From positions 1 to 12,131 of the forward strand of contig CAAGKF010000164.1 in NCBI GenBank assembly GCA_900770345.1: a stretch of DNA of 12,131 bases, read 5' to 3'. A program made the position numbers and the translations under genes. Positions within the stretch are counted from its first letter, which is position 1. Each line of letters opens with the position of its first letter. Below are positions 5,169 through 12,065 of the stretch, one piece after another. The notes under the pieces are model-generated. The model saw nothing but the letters and a program-made list of their open reading frames with translations, was not told the DNA's origin and did not search any database. The stretch comes from Lachnospiraceae bacterium (GTDB lineage Bacteria > Bacillota > Clostridia > Lachnospirales > Lachnospiraceae).

Positions 5169-5916
5169 CGAGATCAAGCAAATTTTAGAAGCTGTGAAAA
5201 GCGGCGAGCTGCCTGTGGATGAGGCACTTTTGAAGATCAAGACCCAGCCCTTTGAGGACATCGGCTACGCGAAGGTAGACCTGCACCGCAAAGTCCGTCA
5301 GGGCGCGGCGGAGGTCATCTACGGTGCCGGAAAGACGGCAGAGCAGATCATCGGTATCGCTGATACCCTGCGCACCGCCGGGCAGGAAACCATTCTCATC
5401 ACACGGCTCTCCCCGGAGAAAGCGGAGACGATCCGGGAGACTCACCCGCTGTCCTATCACGCCGAGGCGAAGATTGGCGTCATCGGAGTGCCGCCTGCGC
5501 CGGACGGCATCGGAACCGTTCTAATCGCCACCGGGGGCACCAGCGATATTCCCGTGGCGGAGGAGTCCGCGCTGACAGCGGAGGTCCTGGGGAACCGGGT
5601 GACCCGCCTGTACGATGTGGGCGTGGCGGGGCTGCACCGTCTGCTGGCTCACCTGGACGACATCTGTGGCGCCAGCGTCATCGTCGCCATTGCGGGGATG
5701 GAGGGCGCCCTGGCCAGCGTCATCGGCGGGCTGGCAGATTGCCCGGTCATCGCCGTCCCTACCAGCGTGGGCTACGGCGCCTCTTTCCAGGGACTGTCCG
5801 CCCTTCTGTCGATGCTCAATTCCTGCGCCAGCGGCGTTTCGGTGGTCAACATCGACAATGGCTTCGGCGCCGGGTATCTGGCCAGTATGATCAACCATAT
5901 GGAGGCGAAAGCATGA
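5161..5916 (+). CDS. larB: LarB, nicotinate adenine dinucleotide carboxylase/hydrolase
   Basis: 251 aa, the usual length. LarB carboxylates C5 of the pyridine ring of nicotinic acid adenine dinucleotide and hydrolyses the phosphoanhydride, releasing AMP and the mononucleotide used by LarE. The C-terminal half is the PurE-like (AIR carboxylase) fold: ATGGTSDIPVAEESALTAE (123-141), GVAGLHRLL (154-162), AGMEGALASVIGGL (178-191) and VPTSVGYGASFQGLSALL (199-216). Cys222 lies at the position expected for Cys221 of the Lactobacillus plantarum enzyme, which forms the covalent substrate adduct. The N-terminal helical region (LEAVKSGELPVDEALLKI) is typical. The start lies inside the end of larE and the stop overlaps the larC start, so the three are a tight unit. 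No defect is seen. Confidence 0.96.
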   Translation: MHNEIKQILEAVKSGELPVDEALLKIKTQPFEDIGYAKVDLHRKVRQGAAEVIYGAGKTAEQIIGIADTLRTAGQETILITRLSPEKAETIRETHPLSYHAEAKIGVIGVPPAPDGIGTVLIATGGTSDIPVAEESALTAEVLGNRVTRLYDVGVAGLHRLLAHLDDICGASVIVAIAGMEGALASVIGGLADCPVIAVPTSVGYGASFQGLSALLSMLNSCASGVSVVNIDNGFGAGYLASMINHMEAKA

Positions 5917-7154
5917 AAACATTGTATTTGGAGTGCGGCATGGGTGCCGCCGGAGATATGCTGACGGCGGCTCTGCTGGAGCTGCTGCCGGACCCTGACA
6001 GCTTTGTGGAGGAGCTGAACGCGCTGGGAATTCCCGGCGTCCAATACAGCCGGGAGCCGTCGATGAAATGTGGCATCACTGGGACCCATGTCTCTGTGAA
6101 GGTGGATGGTGTGGAGGAAGACGAACACCAGCATCACCACGAACATGAGCACGAACATTCCCACGACCACGAACATGAGCATGGGCACACCCACGAGCAT
6201 GGAGAAGATACCCACCACCACAGCGGGCTCCACGACATTGAGCACATTGTGGCGGACCTTCATCTGCCCGAAAAGGTGGAGCGGGATGTGTTGGCTGTTT
6301 ACAATCTGATCGCGGAGGCAGAGAGCCACGCTCACAACGCTCCCGTGACGGAGATCCACTTCCATGAGGTGGGGACGATGGACGCCGTCGCGGATGTTGC
6401 CGCCGTCTGCCTGCTGATGGACCGGCTGGCTCCGGAAAAGGTGGTGGTCTCTCCCATCCATGTGGGCAGCGGCCACGTTCACTGCGTCCACGGCATCCTG
6501 CCGGTTCCGGCACCCGCCACGGCCTACATCCTGCGGGATGTCCCGGTCTATGGCGGTGGAGTCAAGGGTGAGCTTTGCACGCCTACCGGTGCCGCTCTCC
6601 TGAAACACTTTGCCACGGAATTTGGTGAGATGCCCGTGATGAAGGTCCGCGCCATCGGATACGGCATGGGCAAAAAGGACTTTACGGCGGCCAACTGCGT
6701 CCGGGCTATGCTGGGAGACGCGGAGGAACAGCCGGACGTGGTCTGCAAGCTCTCCTGCAATGTGGACGACATGACGGCGGAGGCTGTTGGCTTTTCTATG
6801 GAGCGGCTCTTTGAGGCCGGTGCTTTGGAAGTCTATACTGTTTCAGTCGGCATGAAAAAATCCCGCCCCGGCACGATGATCTGCGCACTGTGCCGGGAAC
6901 AGGACCGGGAGGCCCTGGCGACCGCCATGCTTCGCCATACCACCACCATCGGCGTGCGGGAGACCGCCTGCCGCCGTTATGTCATGGAGCGAAGCGTTCA
7001 GACCATCGAAACGCCCTATGGGACGGTACATCGGAAGAATTCACAAGGTTACGGCGTTACCCGATCCAAGTATGAGTACGAAGATCTGGCCTGCATCGCC
7101 AGGGAGCGGAACATCAGCCTCGCCGAGGCAAAGGCGTTGGTCGAGGGTTGCTGA
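5913..7154 (+). CDS. larC: LarC, nickel insertase (CTP-dependent cyclometallase)
   Basis: 413 aa, starting at the ATG of an ATGA overlap with larB. The in-frame upstream extension to 5739 only retraces larB and is rejected. LarC inserts nickel into the dithio mononucleotide in a CTP-dependent reaction, forming the mature pincer cofactor. The family start LYLECGMGAAGDM (4-16) is intact. Other family regions are EIHFHEVGTMDAVAD (147-161), GELCTPTGAALL (219-230), RAIGYGMGKKDF (246-257) and CNVDDMTAEAVG (282-293). Residues 72-103 are a histidine-rich insert (17 His among Glu/Asp/Gly/Thr) that probably binds or stores nickel. In Lactobacillus plantarum larC needs a programmed frameshift; here one uninterrupted frame encodes the whole protein. 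Its stop shares one base with the next start. Confidence 0.96.
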   Translation: MKTLYLECGMGAAGDMLTAALLELLPDPDSFVEELNALGIPGVQYSREPSMKCGITGTHVSVKVDGVEEDEHQHHHEHEHEHSHDHEHEHGHTHEHGEDTHHHSGLHDIEHIVADLHLPEKVERDVLAVYNLIAEAESHAHNAPVTEIHFHEVGTMDAVADVAAVCLLMDRLAPEKVVVSPIHVGSGHVHCVHGILPVPAPATAYILRDVPVYGGGVKGELCTPTGAALLKHFATEFGEMPVMKVRAIGYGMGKKDFTAANCVRAMLGDAEEQPDVVCKLSCNVDDMTAEAVGFSMERLFEAGALEVYTVSVGMKKSRPGTMICALCREQDREALATAMLRHTTTIGVRETACRRYVMERSVQTIETPYGTVHRKNSQGYGVTRSKYEYEDLACIARERNISLAEAKALVEGC

Positions 7155-7921
7155 TGGGATACACGGAAAAGGCAAGTTTGGAGAGCCAGATAGGAAGTGC
7201 ACCTTGTACTGTGGAAGACACGGAGGAGATGTTCTGGCTGCGAGAGGCTGACGACTATCAAAGCAAGGTGGCCCTGGGTAACGCTCTGGCCGCGCAGTAC
7301 CGCTTCCGTGATGCCATCGAAGCCTACCGGAAAGCTCTCTTGGTCCGTTCGGATGACCGGACGGCCTATAACCGTCTGGCGGGCGCATGTCTGACCATCC
7401 GGCGGTTTGAAGAGGCGATGGACGGTTACAGCCGCTGCCTCGCTTTGGGGGCCGGAGAGAAGGCGATGGCGTTTCCCTTGGGTGTCTGGCACTACCTCAG
7501 CGGAGACTGCATTTCCGCCGCGAACTGGTTTGAAAAATGCCTGCCCTGCGGGGATGAACTGGCCATCGCGGTGATCTACTGGCATACCTTGTGCTGTTAC
7601 CGCGCTGGCCGGGAACTGGCTCTGCTGTCTATGTATCACAGAGACATGGATGTGGGGCACCATACGGCGTACCGACTGGCGGTGTCTGTGTTCAGTGGAG
7701 AAACGGCCTGGGAGGAGGCTGTTGAACAAGCGGAGAAGGATGCCAGCGATTTGAATGCTGTCATCGCCCTGTACGGCCTCTGCGGATACCTCAATCATAT
7801 CGGTCAGACAGAGCAGAGCGCTATACTGCTGAAAAAGCTACTGAAACGAGATTCCTGCTGGCCTTGTATTTCCTATCTTGCCGCATGGAATGATGTCCAT
7901 TTCAATGGGACGCTGTCATAG
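7154..7921 (+). CDS. TPR-repeat protein, last gene of the lar operon
   Basis: 255 aa from ATG at 7154, whose A is the last base of the larC stop (TGATG); a TTG at 7148 is possible but less likely. Helical repeats of tetratricopeptide type run from about 36: ALGNALAAQYRFRDAIEAYR (40-59), AYNRLAGACLTIRRFEEAMD (71-90), then a third near 104-130 and weaker ones to about 232. TPR proteins scaffold protein-protein contacts. No signal peptide or membrane helix is visible, so it is cytoplasmic. It has many cysteines, including FEKCLPCGD (126-134) and DSCWPC (233-238), which could bind metal. Coupling to larC suggests it assists cofactor assembly or delivery to the apo-enzyme. This is inference; it is not one of the characterised Lar proteins. 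Confidence 0.8.
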   Translation: MGYTEKASLESQIGSAPCTVEDTEEMFWLREADDYQSKVALGNALAAQYRFRDAIEAYRKALLVRSDDRTAYNRLAGACLTIRRFEEAMDGYSRCLALGAGEKAMAFPLGVWHYLSGDCISAANWFEKCLPCGDELAIAVIYWHTLCCYRAGRELALLSMYHRDMDVGHHTAYRLAVSVFSGETAWEEAVEQAEKDASDLNAVIALYGLCGYLNHIGQTEQSAILLKKLLKRDSCWPCISYLAAWNDVHFNGTLS

Positions 7922-8150
7922 AATATCTTCACCAAGATTATTCGCACTTTCTTTGTTAACAGCATCGCAAATTTTGATTTGGTTTGATTTGGAACTTCGA
8001 GATTCCTATTCTTTTCTTCGTCAATAAACCCAGCCATTCCCTGGCGTGTCATCAAGGGCATCCGGAATTTCTATGTCTATCCCTACGGTGTCATCAGCAT
8101 TCCTTCTGTGCGGAATGCACTGAACCATCTTCGAATTCATTCTGGTTGCC
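7922..8150. other. Gene-free right flank of the lar element
   Basis: An AT-richer stretch follows the TPR stop. From about 8041 the plus strand reads open (WRVIKGIRNFYVYPYGV...) into the attachment site without a start or ribosome binding site. It may be a remnant of a truncated gene tail, or chance. No convincing terminator for the lar operon is seen. Confidence 0.4.
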
Positions 8151-8171
8151 TGACCCAAACCGTGACCCAGA
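8151..8171 (+). repeat. Putative integrase arm-site pair C (GACCCA type)
   Basis: TGACCCAAA at 8151-8159 and TGACCCAGA at 8163-8171, 12-bp period, ending exactly 111 nt before the second core. It shares the GACCCA type and CCG spacer with pair B at the other end of the same element. Confidence 0.65.
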
Positions 8172-8238
8172 CGGGAATTGGAGCAGGCAGGAGACAACGG
8201 AAACAACGGAGCGGACAGCAAATGATTTTGAGCCAAAA

Positions 8239-8276
8239 GGGGCGGAAAGGACGGGATTGCCCGTTCTTTCCGCCCC
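8239..8276. repeat. 17-bp hairpin just left of attachment site 2
   Basis: GGGGCGGAAAGGACGGG (8239-8255) pairs with CCCGTTCTTTCCGCCCC (8260-8276), one wobble, loop ATTG. It ends six bases before the core. No T-tract follows on the plus strand; on the minus strand the flank is TTTTGGCTC, so it could terminate leftward transcripts weakly. Attachment site 1 lacks an equivalent hairpin. Confidence 0.65.
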
Positions 8277-8282
8277 TGACGC

Positions 8283-8366
8283 ATCTTCACACGCAGGAGG
8301 TCACTGGTTCGAGTCCAGTAGTCTCCACCAGAAAGTTCCTGATTTCGCAAGAAATCAGGAACTTTT
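8283..8366 (+). other. Attachment site 2: 3' part of tRNA-Val(CAC) plus terminator
   Basis: Second copy of the 84-bp block, offset 8,074 bp. 8283-8330 is the tRNA-derived part (anticodon loop to CCA) and 8332-8365 the 15-bp terminator hairpin followed by TTTTT-C-TTT. No 5' tRNA half precedes it. It is the shared junction between the lar element and the next element, with an arm pair from each side. Confidence 0.88.
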
Positions 8367-8415
8367 TCTTTATATTTCGACGCAAAAAGTTTTCTATAAA
8401 ATTTTGCTTTTGCGT

Positions 8416-8436
8416 CGACCAATACACTGACCAATA
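8416..8436 (+). repeat. Putative integrase arm-site pair D (GACCAATA type)
   Basis: CGACCAATA at 8416-8424 and TGACCAATA at 8428-8436, 12-bp period, beginning exactly 85 nt after the second core. Same sequence type as pair A, unlike B and C. Confidence 0.65.
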
Positions 8437-8457
8437 CGGCGAAAGCACCCTATAGAA

Positions 8458-8509
8458 CAGGATAGCACCATGCCGGAACGTTCCGGCCCAGTGCCGTCCT
8501 GGTTTTTTT
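8458..8509 (+). terminator. Rho-independent terminator
   Basis: Nested stem: CAGGA (8458-8462) with TCCTG (8497-8501), GCAC (8465-8468) with GTGC (8491-8494), and CCGGAAC with GTTCCGG (8473-8486), followed by TTTTTTT. It occupies the same relative place as the terminator at 389-429 and insulates the lipoprotein gene from upstream transcription. Confidence 0.8.
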
Positions 8510-8558
8510 ATCAGCCGCAAGCTTACTGATAAGAATCAGAGTTTTCCAGTCATCTCTG

Positions 8559-8587
8559 TTGTGGATTAGTTCGTAGCCTGATATAAT
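8559..8587 (+). promoter_or_regulatory. Promoter of the lipoprotein gene
   Basis: TATAAT (8582-8587) is perfect; 17 bp upstream lies TTGTGG (8559-8564), a partial -35. The predicted start near 8594 gives a leader of about 30 nt with AAGGAG at 8611-8616. Confidence 0.65.
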
Positions 8588-8624
8588 GATTTTGATTCAT
8601 CGGAGATCGAAAGGAGTTCTGCAT

Positions 8625-9074
8625 ATGAAAAAATGTTCATCAATAGCTCTGTCATTTGCACTCCTTTTTACGTTAATGGGCTGTGGTTCAAAGCAGGAAA
8701 GTTTGTTTAATATTGGCGAAGCATTGGTCATAGAGATACGATCTGGATTGACTGGTGACATCGTCCGTATTGCTGGTTATAACGACTTCATCAATACACT
8801 TACAAACAATGTAAACTCATTAAAATATGAAAAAACTGCGGAAGCCGCTGAAAAAGATTTCAAATACGTTTATCGGCTAACTTGGTACGACAAGAGGGAT
8901 TACCAGATTGCTCAAGTGTATATTACAGAAGAGGATGGACATCAAATCGTACACGATGGTTATTATTACGAAGTGAGCAATAACGAAAATATTGATACAA
9001 GCATCATTGATTTATGGCTTTCGACTTGTCTTGAATCTCAGCCAAAGCCAGATGATGAGCTAAGCAGTGAATAG
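8625..9074 (+). CDS. Small secreted lipoprotein of unknown function
   Basis: 149 aa. ATG at 8625 has AAGGAG 8 nt upstream; the earlier in-frame ATG at 8586 overlaps the promoter. The N-terminus is a lipoprotein signal: MKK, a hydrophobic stretch, then lipobox LMGC with Cys20 as the acylated residue, so the mature protein is anchored outside the membrane. The rest is a soluble domain with GEALVIEIRSG and a YVYRLTWYDKRDYQIAQVYI strand-rich centre. No family is recognised. The gene is clearly AT-richer than its neighbours and has its own promoter and insulating terminator. It lies between the attachment site and the integrase, where the other element has only a 122-bp gap. These are marks of a recently acquired moron-type gene. 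Confidence 0.8.
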   Translation: MKKCSSIALSFALLFTLMGCGSKQESLFNIGEALVIEIRSGLTGDIVRIAGYNDFINTLTNNVNSLKYEKTAEAAEKDFKYVYRLTWYDKRDYQIAQVYITEEDGHQIVHDGYYYEVSNNENIDTSIIDLWLSTCLESQPKPDDELSSE

Positions 9075-9176
9075 AGGAAATCCCGGATTATTAGGCAGTT
9101 CCACTCCTGTTTGGATGAGAACTTTCAATTTCTATTCAGATTCTGTGTTTCGCGCAAGGACGTAGCAGGCACCGAT

Positions 9177-10334
9177 TCAGATTGCCTTTCCAATCACATC
9201 TCCCATGGTATCCGCTGCCTCCCGCATCATCTCCGGCGTGGCGTGGGTGTAGGTGCTCAAGGTGAAGCCTGCGCTGTAATGCCCCAGGGTGCTGGACAGG
9301 GTCTTCACATCTATACCGTTCTTCAGAGACAACGTCGCGAATGTATGTCTGAGGTCGTGGAATCGGATATGCTCCGCCCCGATGGTCTTGAGAATCTTCT
9401 CATGGGTATGCCGGAAGGAATCTGGGTCGAACATTCCGCCAGTCTTGGGCGATGGAAACATATACGGATTCCCCGGATGCTTCTTGTGTTCCGCTACCAT
9501 CAGGTCTACCGCTTGCTGTGAGACGGGCAGGACACGGACGGAGTTCTGGGTTTTGGGCAGACTCACCACCAGTTCACCCTTAATGCGGTTTACCTGCTTC
9601 GTGATGGAGATGGTCCTGTTCTCCACGTCCAAGTCCGTCCAGAGGAGGGCAAGGAGCTCCCCCCGCCGCAGGCCGGTGGTCAGCTCCAGGTAGAAGGGTG
9701 CCAGCAGGCCCCGCTTGTCCGCCTCCATCAGATAGGGCTTGATCTTATCTTCCGGCAGAACTTTCATCTCCCGCTTCTCCATCTTCGGCAGCTTGCAGCC
9801 CCTTGCGGGATTCACCAGGATCAGCCGCTCCGCCACCGCCTGTTCCAGGCAGTTGTTCAGCAGGGTGTGGATGCCGTGGACCACCCGCACACTGAGTCCC
9901 TTGTTTTTCAGTTCAATGTGCTTGTACCGCTGCACCCGGCCATTCTTCTGGAGGTTGTTGTAGAATTGCTGGATTTGAATGGTAGTCAGCTTATCCAGCT
10001 TAATATCGCCCAGTTCGGGGATGATGTGCTTATCGATGTAGTTCAAGTAGTAGTCCTTGGTTTTCTCCCGGAGCCTCGGCTCGGCGTAGACCTCATACCA
10101 CATCTTCACCCAGCTTTTCACGGTGTGGGTGCCGCTGCGGTTCATGTCCAGCCGCTGGCTGTCCGCAATGGCCTTCTTCAGTTTCTCTTTGACTTCCGCC
10201 TGGGTCTTGCCCAGCACGTTCTTGAGCTTCTGCTTTCCGGTTTCCGGGTCATAGGACGCCGTGTAGAAGCCCTCCCACCGGCCATCCTTCCGTTTGCGGA
10301 TACTGCCCTCGCCATTGGCACGTTTCTTTGCCAT
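9177..10334 (-). CDS. int: Tyrosine recombinase / integrase of the second element
   Basis: 385 aa, the same length as its paralogue at 485-1642 and about 86% identical by eye (about 55 differences). Catalytic residues R223, K261, H326, R329, H352 and Y362 are conserved, so it should be active on the same tRNA-Val core. Residues 79-187 (core-binding) differ at only about five places. Residues 20-78, in and just after the arm-binding domain, differ at about 16, matching the different arm-repeat sequence at this element's end. ATG at 10334 overlaps the preceding TAA (TAATG); GGAGAGG lies upstream on the minus strand. Confidence 0.96.
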   Translation of the reverse strand: MAKKRANGEGSIRKRKDGRWEGFYTASYDPETGKQKLKNVLGKTQAEVKEKLKKAIADSQRLDMNRSGTHTVKSWVKMWYEVYAEPRLREKTKDYYLNYIDKHIIPELGDIKLDKLTTIQIQQFYNNLQKNGRVQRYKHIELKNKGLSVRVVHGIHTLLNNCLEQAVAERLILVNPARGCKLPKMEKREMKVLPEDKIKPYLMEADKRGLLAPFYLELTTGLRRGELLALLWTDLDVENRTISITKQVNRIKGELVVSLPKTQNSVRVLPVSQQAVDLMVAEHKKHPGNPYMFPSPKTGGMFDPDSFRHTHEKILKTIGAEHIRFHDLRHTFATLSLKNGIDVKTLSSTLGHYSAGFTLSTYTHATPEMMREAADTMGDVIGKAI

Positions 10335-10651
10335 TATTCTTCACCTCTCCTTTCCCAGCTTTCGCAAGCCTGCCGCTCATCTTCTGCTTCGAAGCTGTAT
10401 GGCGGCTGGTCTGCCAGCAGCTCCTGCTGGATGCCTTGCGCCAATCGGTAGCCGGATATGAAGCTGTTCAGGCAGGCTTCGTCCCGCAGCTCATCTTCCA
10501 TATCCGCTATCCGCAGGAGAAGTTTTTTCTCTGGCTTATCCAGTAACCGAGCAAGCTGGCTGTGTGCCCTTTTGATTTTCCTATCCAGATATTCCGCCCT
10601 CCTGGATGGGGTCTTGAACCTGTAGTAGAGAGCTTTCATATAATCATGCAT
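10334..10651 (-). CDS. DUF6809-type small protein
   Basis: 105 aa from ATG at 10651, with AGGAGG about 9 nt upstream on the minus strand. It is a charged helical protein; the shared signature with the copy at 1486-1947 is LLLRIADMEDELRDEACLNS then SGYRLAQGIQQEL and PPYSFEAEDE. Its TAA overlaps the integrase ATG, so the two are translationally coupled. This intact end shows that the other copy's long tail is abnormal. Function is unknown; a regulator or cofactor of the integrase is the natural guess from its position. The family name is from recall of similar proteins. Confidence 0.72.
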   Translation of the reverse strand: MHDYMKALYYRFKTPSRRAEYLDRKIKRAHSQLARLLDKPEKKLLLRIADMEDELRDEACLNSFISGYRLAQGIQQELLADQPPYSFEAEDERQACESWERRGEE

Positions 10652-10660
10652 TGTGTGCCA

Positions 10661-10742
10661 CCTCCTGTCAGCGACACACAATACCATCCCCTGACCTTAA
10701 TAGCCATCCCAACCGGACAGAGTTATCAATTTGTTATCAATT
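10661..10742 (-). promoter_or_regulatory. 82-bp conserved control block upstream of the integrase operon, copy 2
   Basis: About 78 of 82 bases match 1955-2036. On the minus strand two TTGATAAC repeats (separated by AAA) are followed by an ATG at 10707 opening MAIKVRGWYCVSLTGG..., which here ends at a TGA shortly after the DUF6809 start. It may be a leader peptide coupled to DUF6809 translation. Confidence 0.6.
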
Positions 10743-10757
10743 TCAGAGCAAACTGCA

Positions 10758-10789
10758 ATGGGCCGCATCCGATTTTGGATGCGGCCCAT
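10758..10789 (-). terminator. Hairpin downstream of the CAP gene
   Basis: ATGGGCCGCATCC (10758-10770) and GGATGCGGCCCAT (10777-10789), a perfect 13-bp stem with a 6-nt loop, 11 nt after the CAP gene stop. No proper T-tract follows on the minus strand (TGCAGTTTGC), so it may be a weak terminator or mRNA-stabilising end. Confidence 0.5.
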
Positions 10790-10800
10790 CTGAGGCCCTC

Positions 10801-11493
10801 TTATGCGTAGGGATTATACGCAGTCGGGTTCCCCACAAACATGTAGCAGAAAGCCCTGCCATTGGCGATGGTAACGCCGACGCCGACGGTATCACAGTTC
10901 GGGTCGATCATCGTTGCCAGGTGGCCGGGGGAGTTTTCCCAGTTTGTCACAGCCTTTTGCGGAATCTTTTCTGGGTCCATGACGGTGAACGCTGTCAGGT
11001 TGGAACCGAAGCCGTGGGGATACCCAGACGCTGCTACAGTCTCACATTCCACCCGGTTATTATGCTTGGTGTAGAGGTAGGAGGAGCATTCCTGCGCCGC
11101 ATCCATGAGAGACTGATTCACCGCCAGTTCGGGAACACCGTACTTTCTGCGTACCTCATTGATGCGCTGAATCATTTCCTCCCGGATCTCCATATCTGTC
11201 GGCTGAGAATTGACTTCCTGCACGGGTGAGGCTCCGGTATACGGCGCATCTGTGTCGATCTGCACACCGTCAGACCAGTATACGTTGAATCCCACCTGCT
11301 GACCGATATCCCTGAGCCGTACATAATTGTTCCCCCCAATGTTATAGGCCGTCATGGAGACCTGACGGCCATCCACATAGATTTTCTGCCAAGTAGGTTC
11401 TGCTACGATTCCCGCTGCAGCTTCGCTCACCAGGGCCGCGCCGATAACCATGCCCGCCACCATGGCTGTGATGTTTCTTTTATCATACTTCAT
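10801..11493 (-). CDS. Secreted CAP/SCP-domain protein with stalk domain
   Basis: 230 aa from ATG at 11493, with AAAGGAG 7 nt upstream on the minus strand. Residues about 8-29 are a hydrophobic N-terminal signal or anchor. Residues 35-82 (KIYVDGRQVSMTAYNIGG, then YVRLRDIGQQVGFNVYWSDG) match the copper-amine-oxidase-N-like stalk domain common on Clostridial surface proteins. Residues about 105-225 are a CAP (SCP/PR1) domain: RINEVRRKYGVPEL, a WENSPGHLATMI motif (185-196), and the closing strands VGVGVTIANGR and YMFVGNP. A histidine sits in the conserved SPGH site; the domain's activity in bacteria is mostly unknown. It is probably cell-surface or secreted cargo, not needed for integration. Confidence 0.88.
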   Translation of the reverse strand: MKYDKRNITAMVAGMVIGAALVSEAAAGIVAEPTWQKIYVDGRQVSMTAYNIGGNNYVRLRDIGQQVGFNVYWSDGVQIDTDAPYTGASPVQEVNSQPTDMEIREEMIQRINEVRRKYGVPELAVNQSLMDAAQECSSYLYTKHNNRVECETVAASGYPHGFGSNLTAFTVMDPEKIPQKAVTNWENSPGHLATMIDPNCDTVGVGVTIANGRAFCYMFVGNPTAYNPYA

Positions 11494-11640
11494 GCTGATG
11501 CTCCTTTCCGTTTTGTAACACACAGCAATACCACAACCAGAGGGCAAAAGCTATATAATTTTTGCAAAAGTGGTCTGTGATAAAACGTAGGCATTACCTC
11601 CGGACGAGAGCTTCAGCGTTCAACGGCAGTCGCAAAACTA

Positions 11641-11847
11641 TCACTTTCCCCCAACATTCTGATCCACCCATTCCTTGAGCTTGTCCTTGGGAATCACAAT
11701 GCGGGTGCCGATCTTCAGTGCCGGGAAGCCCTCGGTGCGGGCCAGTTCGTAGGCTCCAGCACGGGAGATGCCCAATGCGGCTGCCATCTCGGGAACCGAG
11801 AGCGTCAGTGGAAGTTCCTCGTAGGATTTGAACGTCACTTTTTTCAT
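11641..11847 (-). CDS. Excisionase-like helix-turn-helix protein
   Basis: 68 aa. ATG at 11847 has a GAAAGGA Shine-Dalgarno upstream on the minus strand. Residues 16-37 (LSVPEMAAALGISRAGAYEL) form a MerR-like/HTH_17 helix-turn-helix, followed by a wing (PALKIGTRIVIPKDKLKEW) typical of excisionase-family DNA-binding proteins. Such proteins bend DNA near the attachment site and steer integrase toward excision; some act as transcription regulators instead. It is separated from the integrase by the CAP gene, and the lar element has no counterpart, so it could serve both elements. Confidence 0.88.
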   Translation of the reverse strand: MKKVTFKSYEELPLTLSVPEMAAALGISRAGAYELARTEGFPALKIGTRIVIPKDKLKEWVDQNVGGK

Positions 11848-12027
11848 TTGCTATCCTTTCTCCCCTCCGCAGCGGAAGGGGCTATTATTTGTTATTCTTC
11901 GTCTTGTTGATTTACTTCCCCACCATCTGCTGGAGGGGAGTATCCACAGGAGCTGCGGTCAGTCCTTGCAGAATTTCAGAAATATCTTTACATCCGCAAA
12001 AGATTTTTCCTGTTTCGCGGAATCTTA
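11848..12027. other. Divergent intergenic region with palindrome-related repeat
   Basis: Lies between the minus-strand excisionase gene and a plus-strand gene. At 11899-11940 it holds TCTTGTTGAT then TTCCCCACCA...TGGAGGGGA, a shorter imperfect version of the palindrome at 3041-3103. No gene is supported. Confidence 0.5.
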
Positions 12028-12036
12028 TGGTATAAT
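12028..12036 (+). promoter_or_regulatory. Extended -10 promoter of the truncated gene
   Basis: TGGTATAAT is a TGnTATAAT extended -10. No good -35 is seen 17 bp upstream, which extended -10 promoters tolerate. Confidence 0.55.
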
Positions 12037-12065
12037 TGGTCCAGCACAATGACGGAGGTGTTTCT

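Larger units (their letters stand above)
209..8282. mobile_element. Complete integrative element carrying the lar operon (about 8.07 kb)
   Basis: Bounded by the two 84-bp tRNA-Val repeats. It contains integrase, DUF6809-type gene, an apparent mobilisation remnant, a hypothetical gene and the lar operon. No relaxase, type IV secretion or phage structural gene is present, so it is not self-transferable as seen. No excisionase-like gene is present either; one occurs in the next element and might act in trans. Its two ends carry the same arm-repeat type (GACCCA), different from both neighbours, which supports treating it as one unit. Confidence 0.75.

Noticed and set aside
5739..5912. N-terminal extension of LarC
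   Set aside because: The upstream in-frame codons overlap larB; the family N-terminus starts at the ATG at 5913 in a standard ATGA overlap.
5913..7154. Programmed frameshift in larC as in Lactobacillus
   Set aside because: One continuous frame encodes all LarC motifs from start to stop, so no frameshift is needed.
8108..8455. 115-codon plus-strand frame across attachment site 2
   Set aside because: It runs through the arm repeats, the tRNA core and its terminator, and has no ribosome binding site.
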